A stretch of 64,000 bases of DNA from contig RCTD01000020.1 of assembly GCA_014898415.1 (NCBI GenBank), positions 558,001-622,000 of the forward strand, in the 5' to 3' direction. Under the pieces are notes generated by a model that saw nothing but the letters and a program-made list of their open reading frames with translations, searched no databases and was not told the DNA's origin. This stretch comes from Stromatinia cepivora. Its lineage: Eukaryota; Ascomycota; Leotiomycetes; Helotiales; Sclerotiniaceae. Positions 23,539 to 34,318 of this stretch are shown here, in pieces (the first letter of the stretch is position 1; every line of letters begins with the position of its first letter). The position numbers and the translations under genes were made by a program.

Positions 23539-26090
23539 GATTGATCTGTTGGGTGAGGAAACATGTGAAAAAAAGAAAAAAGAAACAACATATATCTATT
23601 CTAGATGAAATTATCTGAAGGAGAAATCGATGCCGCTGAAAATTCGGTAATACTTTCCCACCTGCAAGCGTTCTCAAGAACAGCAAAAGGTCCGCCTCTT
23701 ACTCTAGGGTCACCCAATGAGCGACGCTGAAGAATCCCGAGATAATGGCGCCCCGTGGGGCATCTGCTGATTACAGTTTCTCCATGAGGTTAATACCCCG
23801 CTGGCTCACGAACCATCAACCCAACCATGCACTATCATTTCAAATCGATATACAACATAGGTTGAAGCTTACTATGCACGATATATGGCACTAAGGAAAC
23901 CTTGCAAGTGTATTCCATCGTTTCATAATTTGTCTGTCGGTTGGTGGTTTATGGGGCCGTACTTGTCGCCATCCTCAAGCATGGATACTGGTAGTCTGGT
24001 ACTGTAGTACATGACTTGCGCATCAGCTTATCGACTCGGCAAGTCTGTATATTCGAATGTGGAATTCCTCCGAGATAATTCCGCATTACAAGTGGGGAAA
24101 TCATTTGCATATGGGCTCTTTGTGGCAAATCATCAAAATCCTCATTGTTCAATCCTGTATCATGTCGTGGGCTTTTAAGGTCAATAGAACTTCTCTTGCT
24201 AAAGAGGCCTTATCACGCTTCGAACCCGAGCAAGAACGCGGACACGGTGCCTTCCGTAAAACACTGGCAAGTTTGAGAGTGTGAAACCCAAGCAAGGTAC
24301 CTGATTTACTTGATTAACAAAACTTATCTTATTCAGATACGCAACAGGGTCCAGTGAAACATTTCCCGCTAGGGGATGGGTGGTCAGCCCGCTCTTCAAG
24401 AATTGTTTGGTACTCGTGCTGCCAGAAAGTATAAAACTCCAAACGTTAAGTCGGTGTTAAGAAAGGAAGAGAAACCTTGGAAATGGGGTAGTTTGACCAA
24501 TAAGAACAGTTATTCCCTAGAGTTCGGAGTTTGATACTTTCTGGCAGCATGAGTATAATCTACTCTTACTACAAAAGTGGTCAACCGTCATTGGTATATA
24601 TCCTGATACTATCTAGTCTAATGTTTGATTTACCCTGGAGCTTTGTGTCCATCATTACCGGAGAAGGAAAGTCCTATGCAGTATTTACAATCTAGATTCA
24701 TAAAATTTAAATTTAGACGAGTTACACGAGTAAAACACAGACATGAACTGCTCTCGGGAGCAGGACTGAAGAAGAATCAATCTCCGACAAACAAACCTGG
24801 CCCCTTAACCTAATCCTGTATTTTCACACAGAAACGATGCTATCCAACTTAGTGTTCATCAGCTCTCCTGATCTTACGCCCGCACAACAAATATCCCGCC
24901 CTATATTCGCGATCAATGACAAAGTTTATGAACAGACTATAGCTCGGCTTGTGCGTGAACGGATAAAACGGGCCAGCCCTAGCGAACTCTCTTGGCTATG
25001 AATTATGAAATGCGGTCGGGACTATCCGGCAAACTAAAAATTGGTTCCGCCCTTTCTTTATTCCTTATTACGACTTCAATCACTAAAACTCAACTGGATT
25101 TTATATTTTTCTTCAAATTTTGATATTGATTTTAGCGAAGCAATGAAGGAAAAACATGAGGTTCATCATAGGAGGAAATAAAAGTATCCCGGTAAAATCT
25201 TTGAAATGTCGCCTGAACAAGGGTCTTTGATAAGGAATTTCACCTCGGCAGGTATCCTCGAGGTATTCTTCCATTTCTGACCGTCTCCCTCAAACTACTC
25301 ATTCTTAATGCTCGGTTGGGGAATTCAAAGTCTGGTCCGAATTGTGGGGATTCCGTATAGAAACCTTGTTCCTAACCGGGGGGTGGGAAAGGGCCGCTGT
25401 AGCCTTCAACCGAATTCAGCTATTCGCATATGATTTGAAGTCCCAGCAAATTGCTATTGATTGGTTTGCTTGCGACAGCGATGCGGGAATAATCAAATTT
25501 TCAGCAGACACTGCTGCTTACTCTATGGAAGCGGGAAAGACAAGACCGAGTGACCGAGACTACTATCCATTGTTTGGAGTTCTCTGCCCCAAGTGTAGAT
25601 CACTGAAAGGGAAATGGTAGGATGATGGCTTGTGCCTTGTGTGGTTCGGCCCCAGAAATGCTTCATTTTCTTGTCCAGCAACTGGAGCAATTTTTTTGTG
25701 AGATGTTCATCATCTATAATATTAATGAGCATTATCAAAACTTCGAAGGAACAATAATATAGAGTTATGACTCGGGCCCCAATTGATGGGAGGCGCAACG
25801 GGTGGCTGCATCGATCTGACATCTCCTACCGTGGTATGGAAGGCAATCTGGAAGCGATTGTGCCTTTCCAAGCCCCTTGTCATCAACAAGCGGGAAATAA
25901 AATCCCACATGAACACTGAACAGGCCACTACGGAGCTAAAATGATATAACAAGGACTTTTCTTCAAAGCTTGGCGACAAAGTTAAGTTCATAACGACAAA
26001 GGTTTCAAAAGGTCAAGTTATATACATTCTCAAATCCAGTGTTATGGAGGTTGGAGTTTTTGTGGAATATCTTCTGGAAAGTTTATCATC
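23539..26090. other. Intergenic region with a small transposon
   Basis: About 2.5 kb between the divergent transporter and rhodopsin-like genes. It holds the 145-bp element at 24411-24555. A 92-codon frame at 25342-25620 has cysteines (CPKC) and reads smoothly but has no recognisable family or splice context, so it is left uncalled. Confidence 0.4.
24411..24555. mobile_element. 145-bp TA-flanked MITE with about 30-bp inverted termini
   Basis: The left end (TACTCGTGCTGCCAGAAAGT at 24411) is an inverted copy of the right end (ACTTTCTGGCAGCATGAGTA, ending 24555). Pairing continues inward through ATAAAACTCC against GGAGTTTGAT with few mismatches. Both ends abut a TA dinucleotide, as expected for Tc1/mariner-type insertion at TA. 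The interior is under 90 bp and non-coding, so this is a non-autonomous element or a foldback relic. Confidence 0.7.
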
Positions 26091-27505
26091 ATGCCCACTT
26101 TGTGGGTCTACAACTCAACACCAGAGATTAATGCTCAATCCAACTATCCTCTGATTTTAGAAGCTTCATTCCCTTTGCTTGTGTTGATGCTCATTACTGT
26201 CAGTACGAGGTTGTATGTTAGAGTTCGTACTGTGCGAGGTATTGGTGCTGATGATTGGGCTGTTGTGATTGCTGCGGTATGTTCTTCATTCTCTTATTCC
26301 TCGATTGTATGCTGATTCTTTACTAGACCTGTAGTGTTGTTTACAACGCCTGCACTATTTCACGTAAGAAAAATTCCAACCAAACTTTATCAAAGCTAAT
26401 GATGAAATAGAATCAAGATGGGGATTAGGTTTGCCGCTGGCTCTGCGGCCAGCAGTCAATTTAGATCCATATTCTAAAGTTAGACAATCGATCAATACAG
26501 CAGAAAATAGCTACTGACAATAACAGGTTAATTACGCTGGTCGACCCTTTTATATGATAGGTGTCTTATGCTTCAAAGTTTCACTTTGCTTCTCCTATCT
26601 GCGCATTCTTTCCAAAGGACAACCAAACTACCGTCTCTTAGTATGGTTTGTAATGGTCCTCTGTATCCTAGGACACGTAGCCGGAACTTTCGCACTAATG
26701 TTCAACTGCAATCCGGTACACCAACCCTTCCAATCAATCCCCTTCATCACAATACCCCAAACCAAATACTAACCCGGCAATTCCCAGGTCCAAAAATCCT
26801 GGCTGCCAAAAACACCCGGAAAATGCCTTCCCGTCGGTCCCCTTTTCTTCGGTCTAGCTATCACAACAATCGCCTTCGATGTGATAATTTTCTTCCTTCC
26901 TATCCCCTTCCTCTACGTTCTACGAATGGACAATCGAAAGAAATTCGGTATCATAGGCGTTTTTGCCCTTGGAATCTTCACAACTGTTTGTTCGGTTATG
27001 CGCATGTCGGAAATTCCAGTTATTACGAAGGGAAGCGGAGATTCTACAATGTTGGTTGTATGGGGAAATATTGAATTGAATGTCGGGGTACGTACTACAT
27101 CCTATCCTGCACTATTTAAAAATCACCTCCTCTTTCTCCACGCGAAAATGAAAACGAAACTAACCATTCTGCCAAACACAGATAATCCTAACCTGCATGC
27201 CAGTCCTCGCACCCCTCTTCAAAATCTTCGGCAAAAAACTCACCTCCTCCGGAAAAACTGGTAGTAAGAGTACGAATCCGTATGCTCACACTGGAAGTCA
27301 CAATATGCAAGTCTTTTCGCATGGGAATGGGGAGAGTGCCAATGGGAAAAGTGCGCATAGAACCACGATTACGAACTTGAATTTGAGTTCGAGTAGGAAG
27401 GAGAGGGTTAGTAGGACGCTGAGATATCCCGGTGATGTGAGCGATAATGAGAGTCAGGAGACTATTTGGGGGAAGAGTGGGGAGGAGGGTGAGGGGGGTG
27501 GGTGA
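26091..27505 (+). CDS. Rhodopsin-like (SAT4/PTH11-type) integral membrane protein, C-terminus possibly frameshifted
   Basis: Six exons, 26091..26276, 26327..26363, 26411..26478, 26527..26715, 26788..27087 and 27182..27505, give 367 residues with all junctions in frame; intron 4 has a perfect TACTAAC branch site. The seven hydrophobic segments and the motifs RTVRGIGADDW after helix 1, RWGLGLP, CNPVQKSWLP (a conserved extracellular Cys region) and DVIIFFLPIP in helix 6 place it in the fungal rhodopsin-domain family that includes PTH11-like receptors. No CFEM domain is present. The protein would sit in the plasma membrane; ligand unknown. The called frame stops just after a G6 run at 27493-27498. 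Removing one G opens a further 74 codons to 27728 (glycine-rich, then MRTVQIEVSSEERGIDDEEF), which looks like a genuine cytosolic tail, so the true end may be 27728. Confidence 0.88.
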
Positions 27506-27969
27506 GGGAGGTGTGGGTTTGGGTGGAAATGAGGGGAGGGGGGGAGGAAGTAGGAATAGTGGGGAGAGTAAGGGCGGAGATGGGATTGCTGATGTGAATG
27601 GGAATGGTAATGGTAATGGAAAGGAGATAGAAGGTATAATGAGGACGGTACAGATTGAAGTTTCGAGCGAAGAACGAGGAATAGATGACGAGGAATTCGC
27701 TGATGAGAGTAGACGGGGTAATAGGTGATTAATCACCGATGATTGGATACTCAATTTCCTATTCGGTTTATGCATCATGCTGATTTGATGGTATATCAAT
27801 CGCGGCTGGCGTTTCTAGGATAATGGTACGGACACTGAGCCAGGCGAGACCTATCTCGGCATTCTTTTCCGGAAAAAGATGCACAACGCATAATGCACAT
27901 CATCATCTCCAGACCTCAGTCAGTCAGTCAATTGCATAGCTGGAAAATTATTTATGATGTATATTTACG

Positions 27970-28012
<43 letters not shown>

Positions 28013-29686
28013 ATTTGAAATTTTCGTTTGTTGTTTATTTTGTAGAACGGAGATATAGATTATAGATCATATATTATAGATCATATATTATAATTAGATT
28101 TAGAGATAGAGATAGAGATAGATATTAAATTAGCTCATTTAGCTTCGCTTCGCTTGCTGGCGTATATATTTATTCGCTATTAATATAAGATTTGAGGATA
28201 TGGATTAGATGGGAGATTTGAGATTTTAATATATATTTATACTCCGAGTTCTTGGCCCTTTGGTGATTAGATTTTGCAGATGGGCTTGAGGTAGCGTGAT
28301 TGTGAGTGAATATTTATAAAATAACTCACTGTATAACTCATAGTCTTTAGCGAAATATATAAGATTATTTATGTATTTACTCTCATTATTATATTATAGT
28401 AGTATTTTAAAAATCTTTTTCTATGATTTATTACTTTATAATTATATACATATGCATCGTAAGACTTGTGCTGCGCGTAGGAGTAAATTCCGTGATAATG
28501 TAATTGAAGATATTATAAAGGATGATATATTATACAGGTGGTAAATTATTTTATGATCTTTAAAATGAATCTACTTTACTCTTATTCCTCTTGAATTCTA
28601 TCATTAGATCTATAATAGAATCTATTCCTTAATAGCTAGAATGTATATTTTACGATGATTTTAAATCTATAAAAAGAGAGTAGAATTTATAATAGAAGTA
28701 TAATTATACTTTCGCTATAATTAATTTCATCACCTCACCTCTTCTTATCTCCCCTCCCCCCCACTATCCCCCACTATCCCATTTCCAAATCCCCATAATC
28801 TATCCATATCTAATCTTTCTAACTAATCTCTCTACCTAACCTCTACATTCTCTCATTCCACATCTATATCTATCCTACACTCATCAATAACCAATCAACT
28901 AACCAATCAATCAATCAATCAACCAATCTACTATCAAAACATAATATCTACAACTCCTCAAAAATACATAAGATTTTGATTCAAAGATACAATTCTTGGA
29001 TTTCCATATTTTATATATCTGTCTATCTATTTATCTATGTATTTATTATTGAAGTAATAGAATTCTAATATTCAGAAGAGATGAGAATAAAAATAAGAAA
29101 AAGAAGAAAAATAAGAAAAATAAAAAGTACTATATTAGTTAAGTAGAATATAGAGTGAATGATATAATAATATCTCCAAACTACAAAAACAACCTTAACC
29201 CAATCCTCATAAACTTCCATATTCAATCTCGAAACTTTCCCCGAAAAATAAAAATCGATTCAGAATCGCGATAAATTCAAAATTCATGAATCTATAAATA
29301 ACGAATTCTTTTGCTCCGTACATCTCATTTGGTAAAATCAATATATTACACATTTATTTTATTTTATAATTATATTGGAAGAGAAGTATTGAGATAGTAA
29401 GGATATGGGGGGGTGAGATTTTGGGATAATTTTTGAGGGGGTTGTTAGAAGTTATAGGTTGGAGGTAGATAGATAGATAGGTTTCGCTACCCCTTATCTT
29501 ATTGCGCTTATTTTCGTGACATCATAATGCTTCCTTCCTTCCACCCCCACTTCCCTATTTTTCCCATCAAGCCATCATCCATCTATCAATCCCTCCCCAC
29601 CGCATCACAAAACCGCAACAAACCTCCCAATCACAAAGAAACCCGCCTCTCCTATCGCGAAAACACCACGAAGCAACCGCGCACCC
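27506..29686. other. Intergenic and AT-rich stretch with microsatellites
   Basis: After the possible extended tail of the rhodopsin-like gene (to 27728) comes an (AC)n array and then about 1.4 kb of AT-rich sequence (roughly 28030-29400), with short tandem words such as TATAGATCATATAT (28051-28080) and GATAGA repeats (28104-28122). No gene relic could be identified. Confidence 0.4.
27970..28010. repeat. (AC)n microsatellite, about 20 units
   Basis: An uninterrupted AC dinucleotide run immediately before the AT-rich block. Confidence 0.95.
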
Positions 29687-32341
29687 TCACAATCCCACTC
29701 CTTGTAAGCCCAAATTCACTTTATACTCCTTCGCCTTATTCATAGCCCTATTCAACAAATCCTTTTCTTTTTTCAATCGATCCCGATCCGCCAATTGTTG
29801 TTTAGTTTCTCCTGCGATTTTTCGTAGAGCTTCTTCATCCTGTGTGGTATTTTATTAGTACCATATTCCTCCTTCATAGCGAATAAAGTAGTATTCTTGA
29901 TCGCAGCTTCCCGGCTCAAAGAAGAAGCGCCGAATGTAAATGATAGCATGGGAGGATGAGAGAAAGACAAGTGAAAAAAAACTCACCCCCTGAAACCTCT
30001 TCGTAATCACATCCGGCGCAAAAGTCCTCAACGGACTCTTCCCCCCCAAAAGATGTCTCTCACAAACCTGATGACAAACATTATCCACAAACCTCACCAT
30101 GCCAATCTCATAATAACTAGCCAACTTATCATGCGTAGTAAAAATCGCCTCGATCCTCGCATGATGTCCAAACCAAGTCTGCACCTGCGTCTTCACAGCA
30201 GCCTTATCACGAGTTTTGAGCGCGTCCAGTTTCGCCACCATGAAATCGATGCGTAGAGAACGGAGTTTTTGAAGTCGTACGATGTTCCATTTGTTGAGTG
30301 TGACAATTAGGCCGGATTTTTCGTCGGTGAGAAGGAGATCTAGTTCGTGGATTGCGTCGCTGTGGACGTTGGTCTTGTCTTCTTCGAGTAAGTTTTGGAT
30401 GTTGATTCGAAGGTACTCTTCGTCACAGATGGCGCGTAGTAAGCATTCTACTGATTTGCCAATTGCTTTGATCAGATGATCGACGAGTTTTTGTGTTTGT
30501 GTCCTCCAGTCCGGTGTTAGTTCACACCAGAGACTGCGCAACACAGCTGTATTAACTTCATCCGCCATTTCCTTGCCACGATTATCGTTGATGCATTTCC
30601 CGATTTCAGCCAAATACTTGTTTCTAAGTATTGATCTTTCCCATGTTCTTTCTTCATCTGATTCTAGAGAAAAAGCCGGACGATTGCAATTGAAGCGGTC
30701 CTCATACACCGACATCATACCATCCCTGAAATCATCAAGAGCATCGCGAACGATTTTGCGGATTTTGACTTCTGCACAGCTGACGGGTAAACGATCATTA
30801 TGTCCATCGATAGCATCGGCTGCATGAAGAGAGTATTTCGTCGCAAGATTGACGAGACAATTCATCTGACTCTCAGGTGTGATTCGCGGTGGACCCAATC
30901 CTTCAATCCTCGCTTCAGCAGCTTCCAGACGTTTTTCGATTTCGGGAATGAGTTGTGGAATACTCCGTGTGACATGTTCATTATGCATTGTTGTCAAAGC
31001 ATCTTTGAGATTCTTGATGCCGAGTTTTTTGGGACATTTGAGATCTGTCCAGGCTTTTTGACGGAATAATGCTGCTTCCTTATTATCTCGTTCATCGCTA
31101 CCGAGATTGGCCTTTCTTTCTGCTGGAGAAAGATTACGTAATGCAAACCAGCCGTATTTGAGACACCTGTTGAAATTAGGGTCGGCCTCTTCGTTCATGA
31201 TGGCCTTGTAAACCTATCATTATATCTTTATCAGAGTATAGTCATGATTGGAGTAACAGTCATCGAAAATACGAACCCAATCATCCCCGTCCACTTCTAT
31301 CTTATCACACTTTGTGATAACACCAATGACTCGGTCTTTCCATTCATCAATCTTTGCAATAAGTTGGAAAATATCTTGAGTTTCCACATTTGCAGGATGT
31401 GCAACAGCTCTTTGGGATATTAGTGAAAACCTTTAACTTCCTTTCTGGTTGACCTACAGAACAATACTTCTGGGATTGGTAATGTAATGATCCACTAATG
31501 CTTTAGCCATTTTATGAACGGCATGATTTGCTGATGAGACGTCAGGAAGTCGATCAACTATCAATAGATTGCAAAGACTTACGTGAAACTAAACCAGGTA
31601 TATCAATGATTGTAATATTGATCTCTCCTGGGCCCTTCTTGACAATTTTGAGAGTTGCATCACTGAGTAAGTTTTTCTTGTTCTGCGCGATGATCGTTTT
31701 ACTTGGTTCATTGGGATCTCCCATGATTGCTGCTCTTGCCTGGCATAGCATTAGTATCGATCCTTAATCGCATCTTTAACAAAGGTTATCGACAATGAAG
31801 ACAATTAGGTTACCTGTGTGATTATATCACCAAACTCAACAGTTTGTGCATCTTGTGCCTCCCATTTACCATTAAAGTCATCGATACGTGCAGACTGCTT
31901 CTCCAACCACTTTTTCTGCGCACTAGTTTGGGTGAGCACATCAAAAGCACGAACCGGTTTCGTGATACTAATCTCGAGAGAATGTTCGGATGCTCGTTGT
32001 AGGGAAACCTCGGTCGGAAACCTCGTACAGAGACCATCATCCACGGGAAAAAGAAGTCGTGTGATAGCTTGAAGAACAGAGCTCTTACCAGAGCTTTGAT
32101 CGCCAATGACAACAAGCTGTTTTTACATTAGTTAGGTGATGTAGAGAGTTTTATGCATTGGGGTATGCGGCAATAATAAACGTACCTGAGGAAGATTGAC
32201 GAGCTCGTTGATACCTAACTTTTTCAATTCGTCGATGAAGGCGAGTTTTATCATGGTATCTTCATTTCCTAGGTGCTCAGGAACAATTGCCATGGGGGAA
32301 TCCTCATCATCGATTTCCATTATTTCGTCAGGAGGAGACAT
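29687..32341 (-). CDS. Dynamin-family large GTPase (fungal Mx/Vps1-like)
   Basis: Seven minus-strand exons, 32341..32186, 32116..31814, 31739..31583, 31530..31458, 31409..31277, 31213..29987 and 29839..29687, encode 733 residues. All junctions keep frame; the last intron is 147 nt, long for this contig. The GTPase domain is complete: P-loop GDQSSGKS (residues 57-64), switch I TRFPTEV (83-89), DIPGL (199-203) and TKCD (262-265). The middle/stalk region follows in the 409-codon exon, and the last exon gives a short coiled, GED-like tail (ALRKIAGETKQQLADRDRLKKE). No PH or proline-rich domain is seen, as in fungal dynamin-like proteins often annotated as interferon-induced GTPase Mx. Such proteins self-assemble on membranes and hydrolyse GTP. 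Its specific role (vesicle fission, mitochondria or stress) cannot be read from sequence. Confidence 0.93.
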
Positions 32342-34318
32342 ATCTTCCTGATTTTAGATTGAGTAACCTTCGCGATGTGAATGAGGTTTTCACGAATTAC
32401 CAAACTTATTCAGAAACCTTGCAACGAAAATGTATATCTCAAGCCATGAGATGTTGACATATATATATCCAATCCACCAAATCATCTCATTGACCTCACA
32501 TAAAGATAAATTGCCCTAAGAAAACATAGCTTCCATCAAATTTTGCATTGAAGATGCACCCTAGCTTTGAAAAATGCCGAATCATCTAGTACTAGTAAGC
32601 ATATATCATCATTGATAAAAAATAACATTCCATAAAATTAATCTATGATTCATGAAGAAGATATGGTAATTCTGCATCCAAACATGATAACATAAACTTT
32701 TCCAAACAATGAATATGAAGGACACCAGCGCAATCTGGAAGCTATCTGTCAAACTGCAAAAAGAATCGATGAAGAAGATTAAAACCTTGAGCCATCCAAC
32801 TATGTAAAAAGCTCGAACTATAAATGTTCCTTGAGAAGCACCAGACCATAGAATTCGAGCATAAGTAAAGCACTTTACTTTATTTGCCCATAAATAATAA
32901 CAAACTTTCCATTCAAGATGTTTTTATTCTTCCTTCTAGATCCATCAGAATAATTAACCTCAATCAAAACTTCTAGCCTCGAAGAACCGAACGTAGGGTC
33001 AAGAGATAACTATTGCTGCTACTAGCTCGCCCTAGTATCCAATCTCATTGTTTTCGAGATATGGGAAGTATCAAAGGAGATGAATCGTATCGTAATCTTA
33101 CTGAAATCAGATTTACGCTTGATACTCGTTTTATACTCGTTTTATCCATTTCCGCTATCTCAATCTCTACAGATACCCCCGTACACATACACTCATACAA
33201 CATACACAACATAATCGATTAATTAATCAATCAATCATTTACTTACTCAACCGAACCGAACCGAATCGAATCCGAAACTTCCTTCTGTTTTTAATTTGAT
33301 TTCTTTTCATTCGCTACGTACTATACAGTACACTTCACTTCCTCACATACCTTCCCATCCTCGCGCAGTCCCTCCTTTCCTCTCCCACTCCCCATCCACC
33401 CATCCATCCTACCTATCACATGGTCTGACCAAGGTGAGAAACTTTCAATAATCAAAGAGCTTCCTTTCCCTTCCAGTTACCAGCTACCAGCCATTTCATG
33501 CATATCATTTGTACAAATTCCTTCATCTATCTTTCTTTGATCATTCCACCATCCAACCCCTTTCAGTTTTTCAACATCATTTCTTCCCCACCTCTTCTCC
33601 CCGCCCTCCCCCTTCTCTCCTTCTCTACATCCACCACGAATTCTTCCAGAGCAATCATAAGAGCCGTTATTTCTTTCATCCATTTCTTCTGCAAGAAAGG
33701 CGCCAAGCCCAATCCCATCTATATGAATTTCTTGTCACAATGACAGAACAGACAAACAAACATCTATGATCATTTCATTTTCGCCCATCCCAATCAGAAG
33801 AAGACAAATGCAACCTTCCCACCTCCCCACCTCCAAAAAAGGAACCCATGCCAGCCCTGCCCCACACCCTCCCATATCAAATAATGAAAGATAAAAAAAT
33901 GTCGACATGATATTTTCGCGAGTTGCAAGATATATCTTCTCATCTGTGATGGGCAGGAGAAATTGTCGTATTGTCCTCGACAAAGGAAACTCGTTGATTA
34001 ATACTTTTAATCGCAGTATATCGGGAATGTTCATGATCCCGAAATCAATTCAGAGCGCTAAGTCCAGGTGATTCTGTTTTGTATAATCCAACGAAAGAAA
34101 GAGATGAAAAATGCCCATCCTGTGTGTAATACGAAAAAAAAATTATTGATCGCCTTTGCCTGCCATAAGCCCCATGAATAGCGCCTTCGCTTGAGTTTTT
34201 ATGATGTGACTGACGATACCGCTCAATTTACAGAACTGTAAGCAAAGGATGATTTAAAAAAAGAAATATTTGGTGGTTGATGCACCACCCGTGCTGTAAG
34301 GTGGAGTAATTTACTCCT
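32342..34318. other. Intergenic region
   Basis: Upstream region of the dynamin gene and 3' flank of VAC7, both on the minus strand. Pyrimidine-rich frames at 33498-33769 are low-complexity and are rejected. No gene is supported. Confidence 0.4.

Noticed and set aside
33498..33769. Overlapping Ser/Pro/Phe-rich open frames
   Set aside because: They arise from a long pyrimidine-rich tract, which keeps several frames open by chance.
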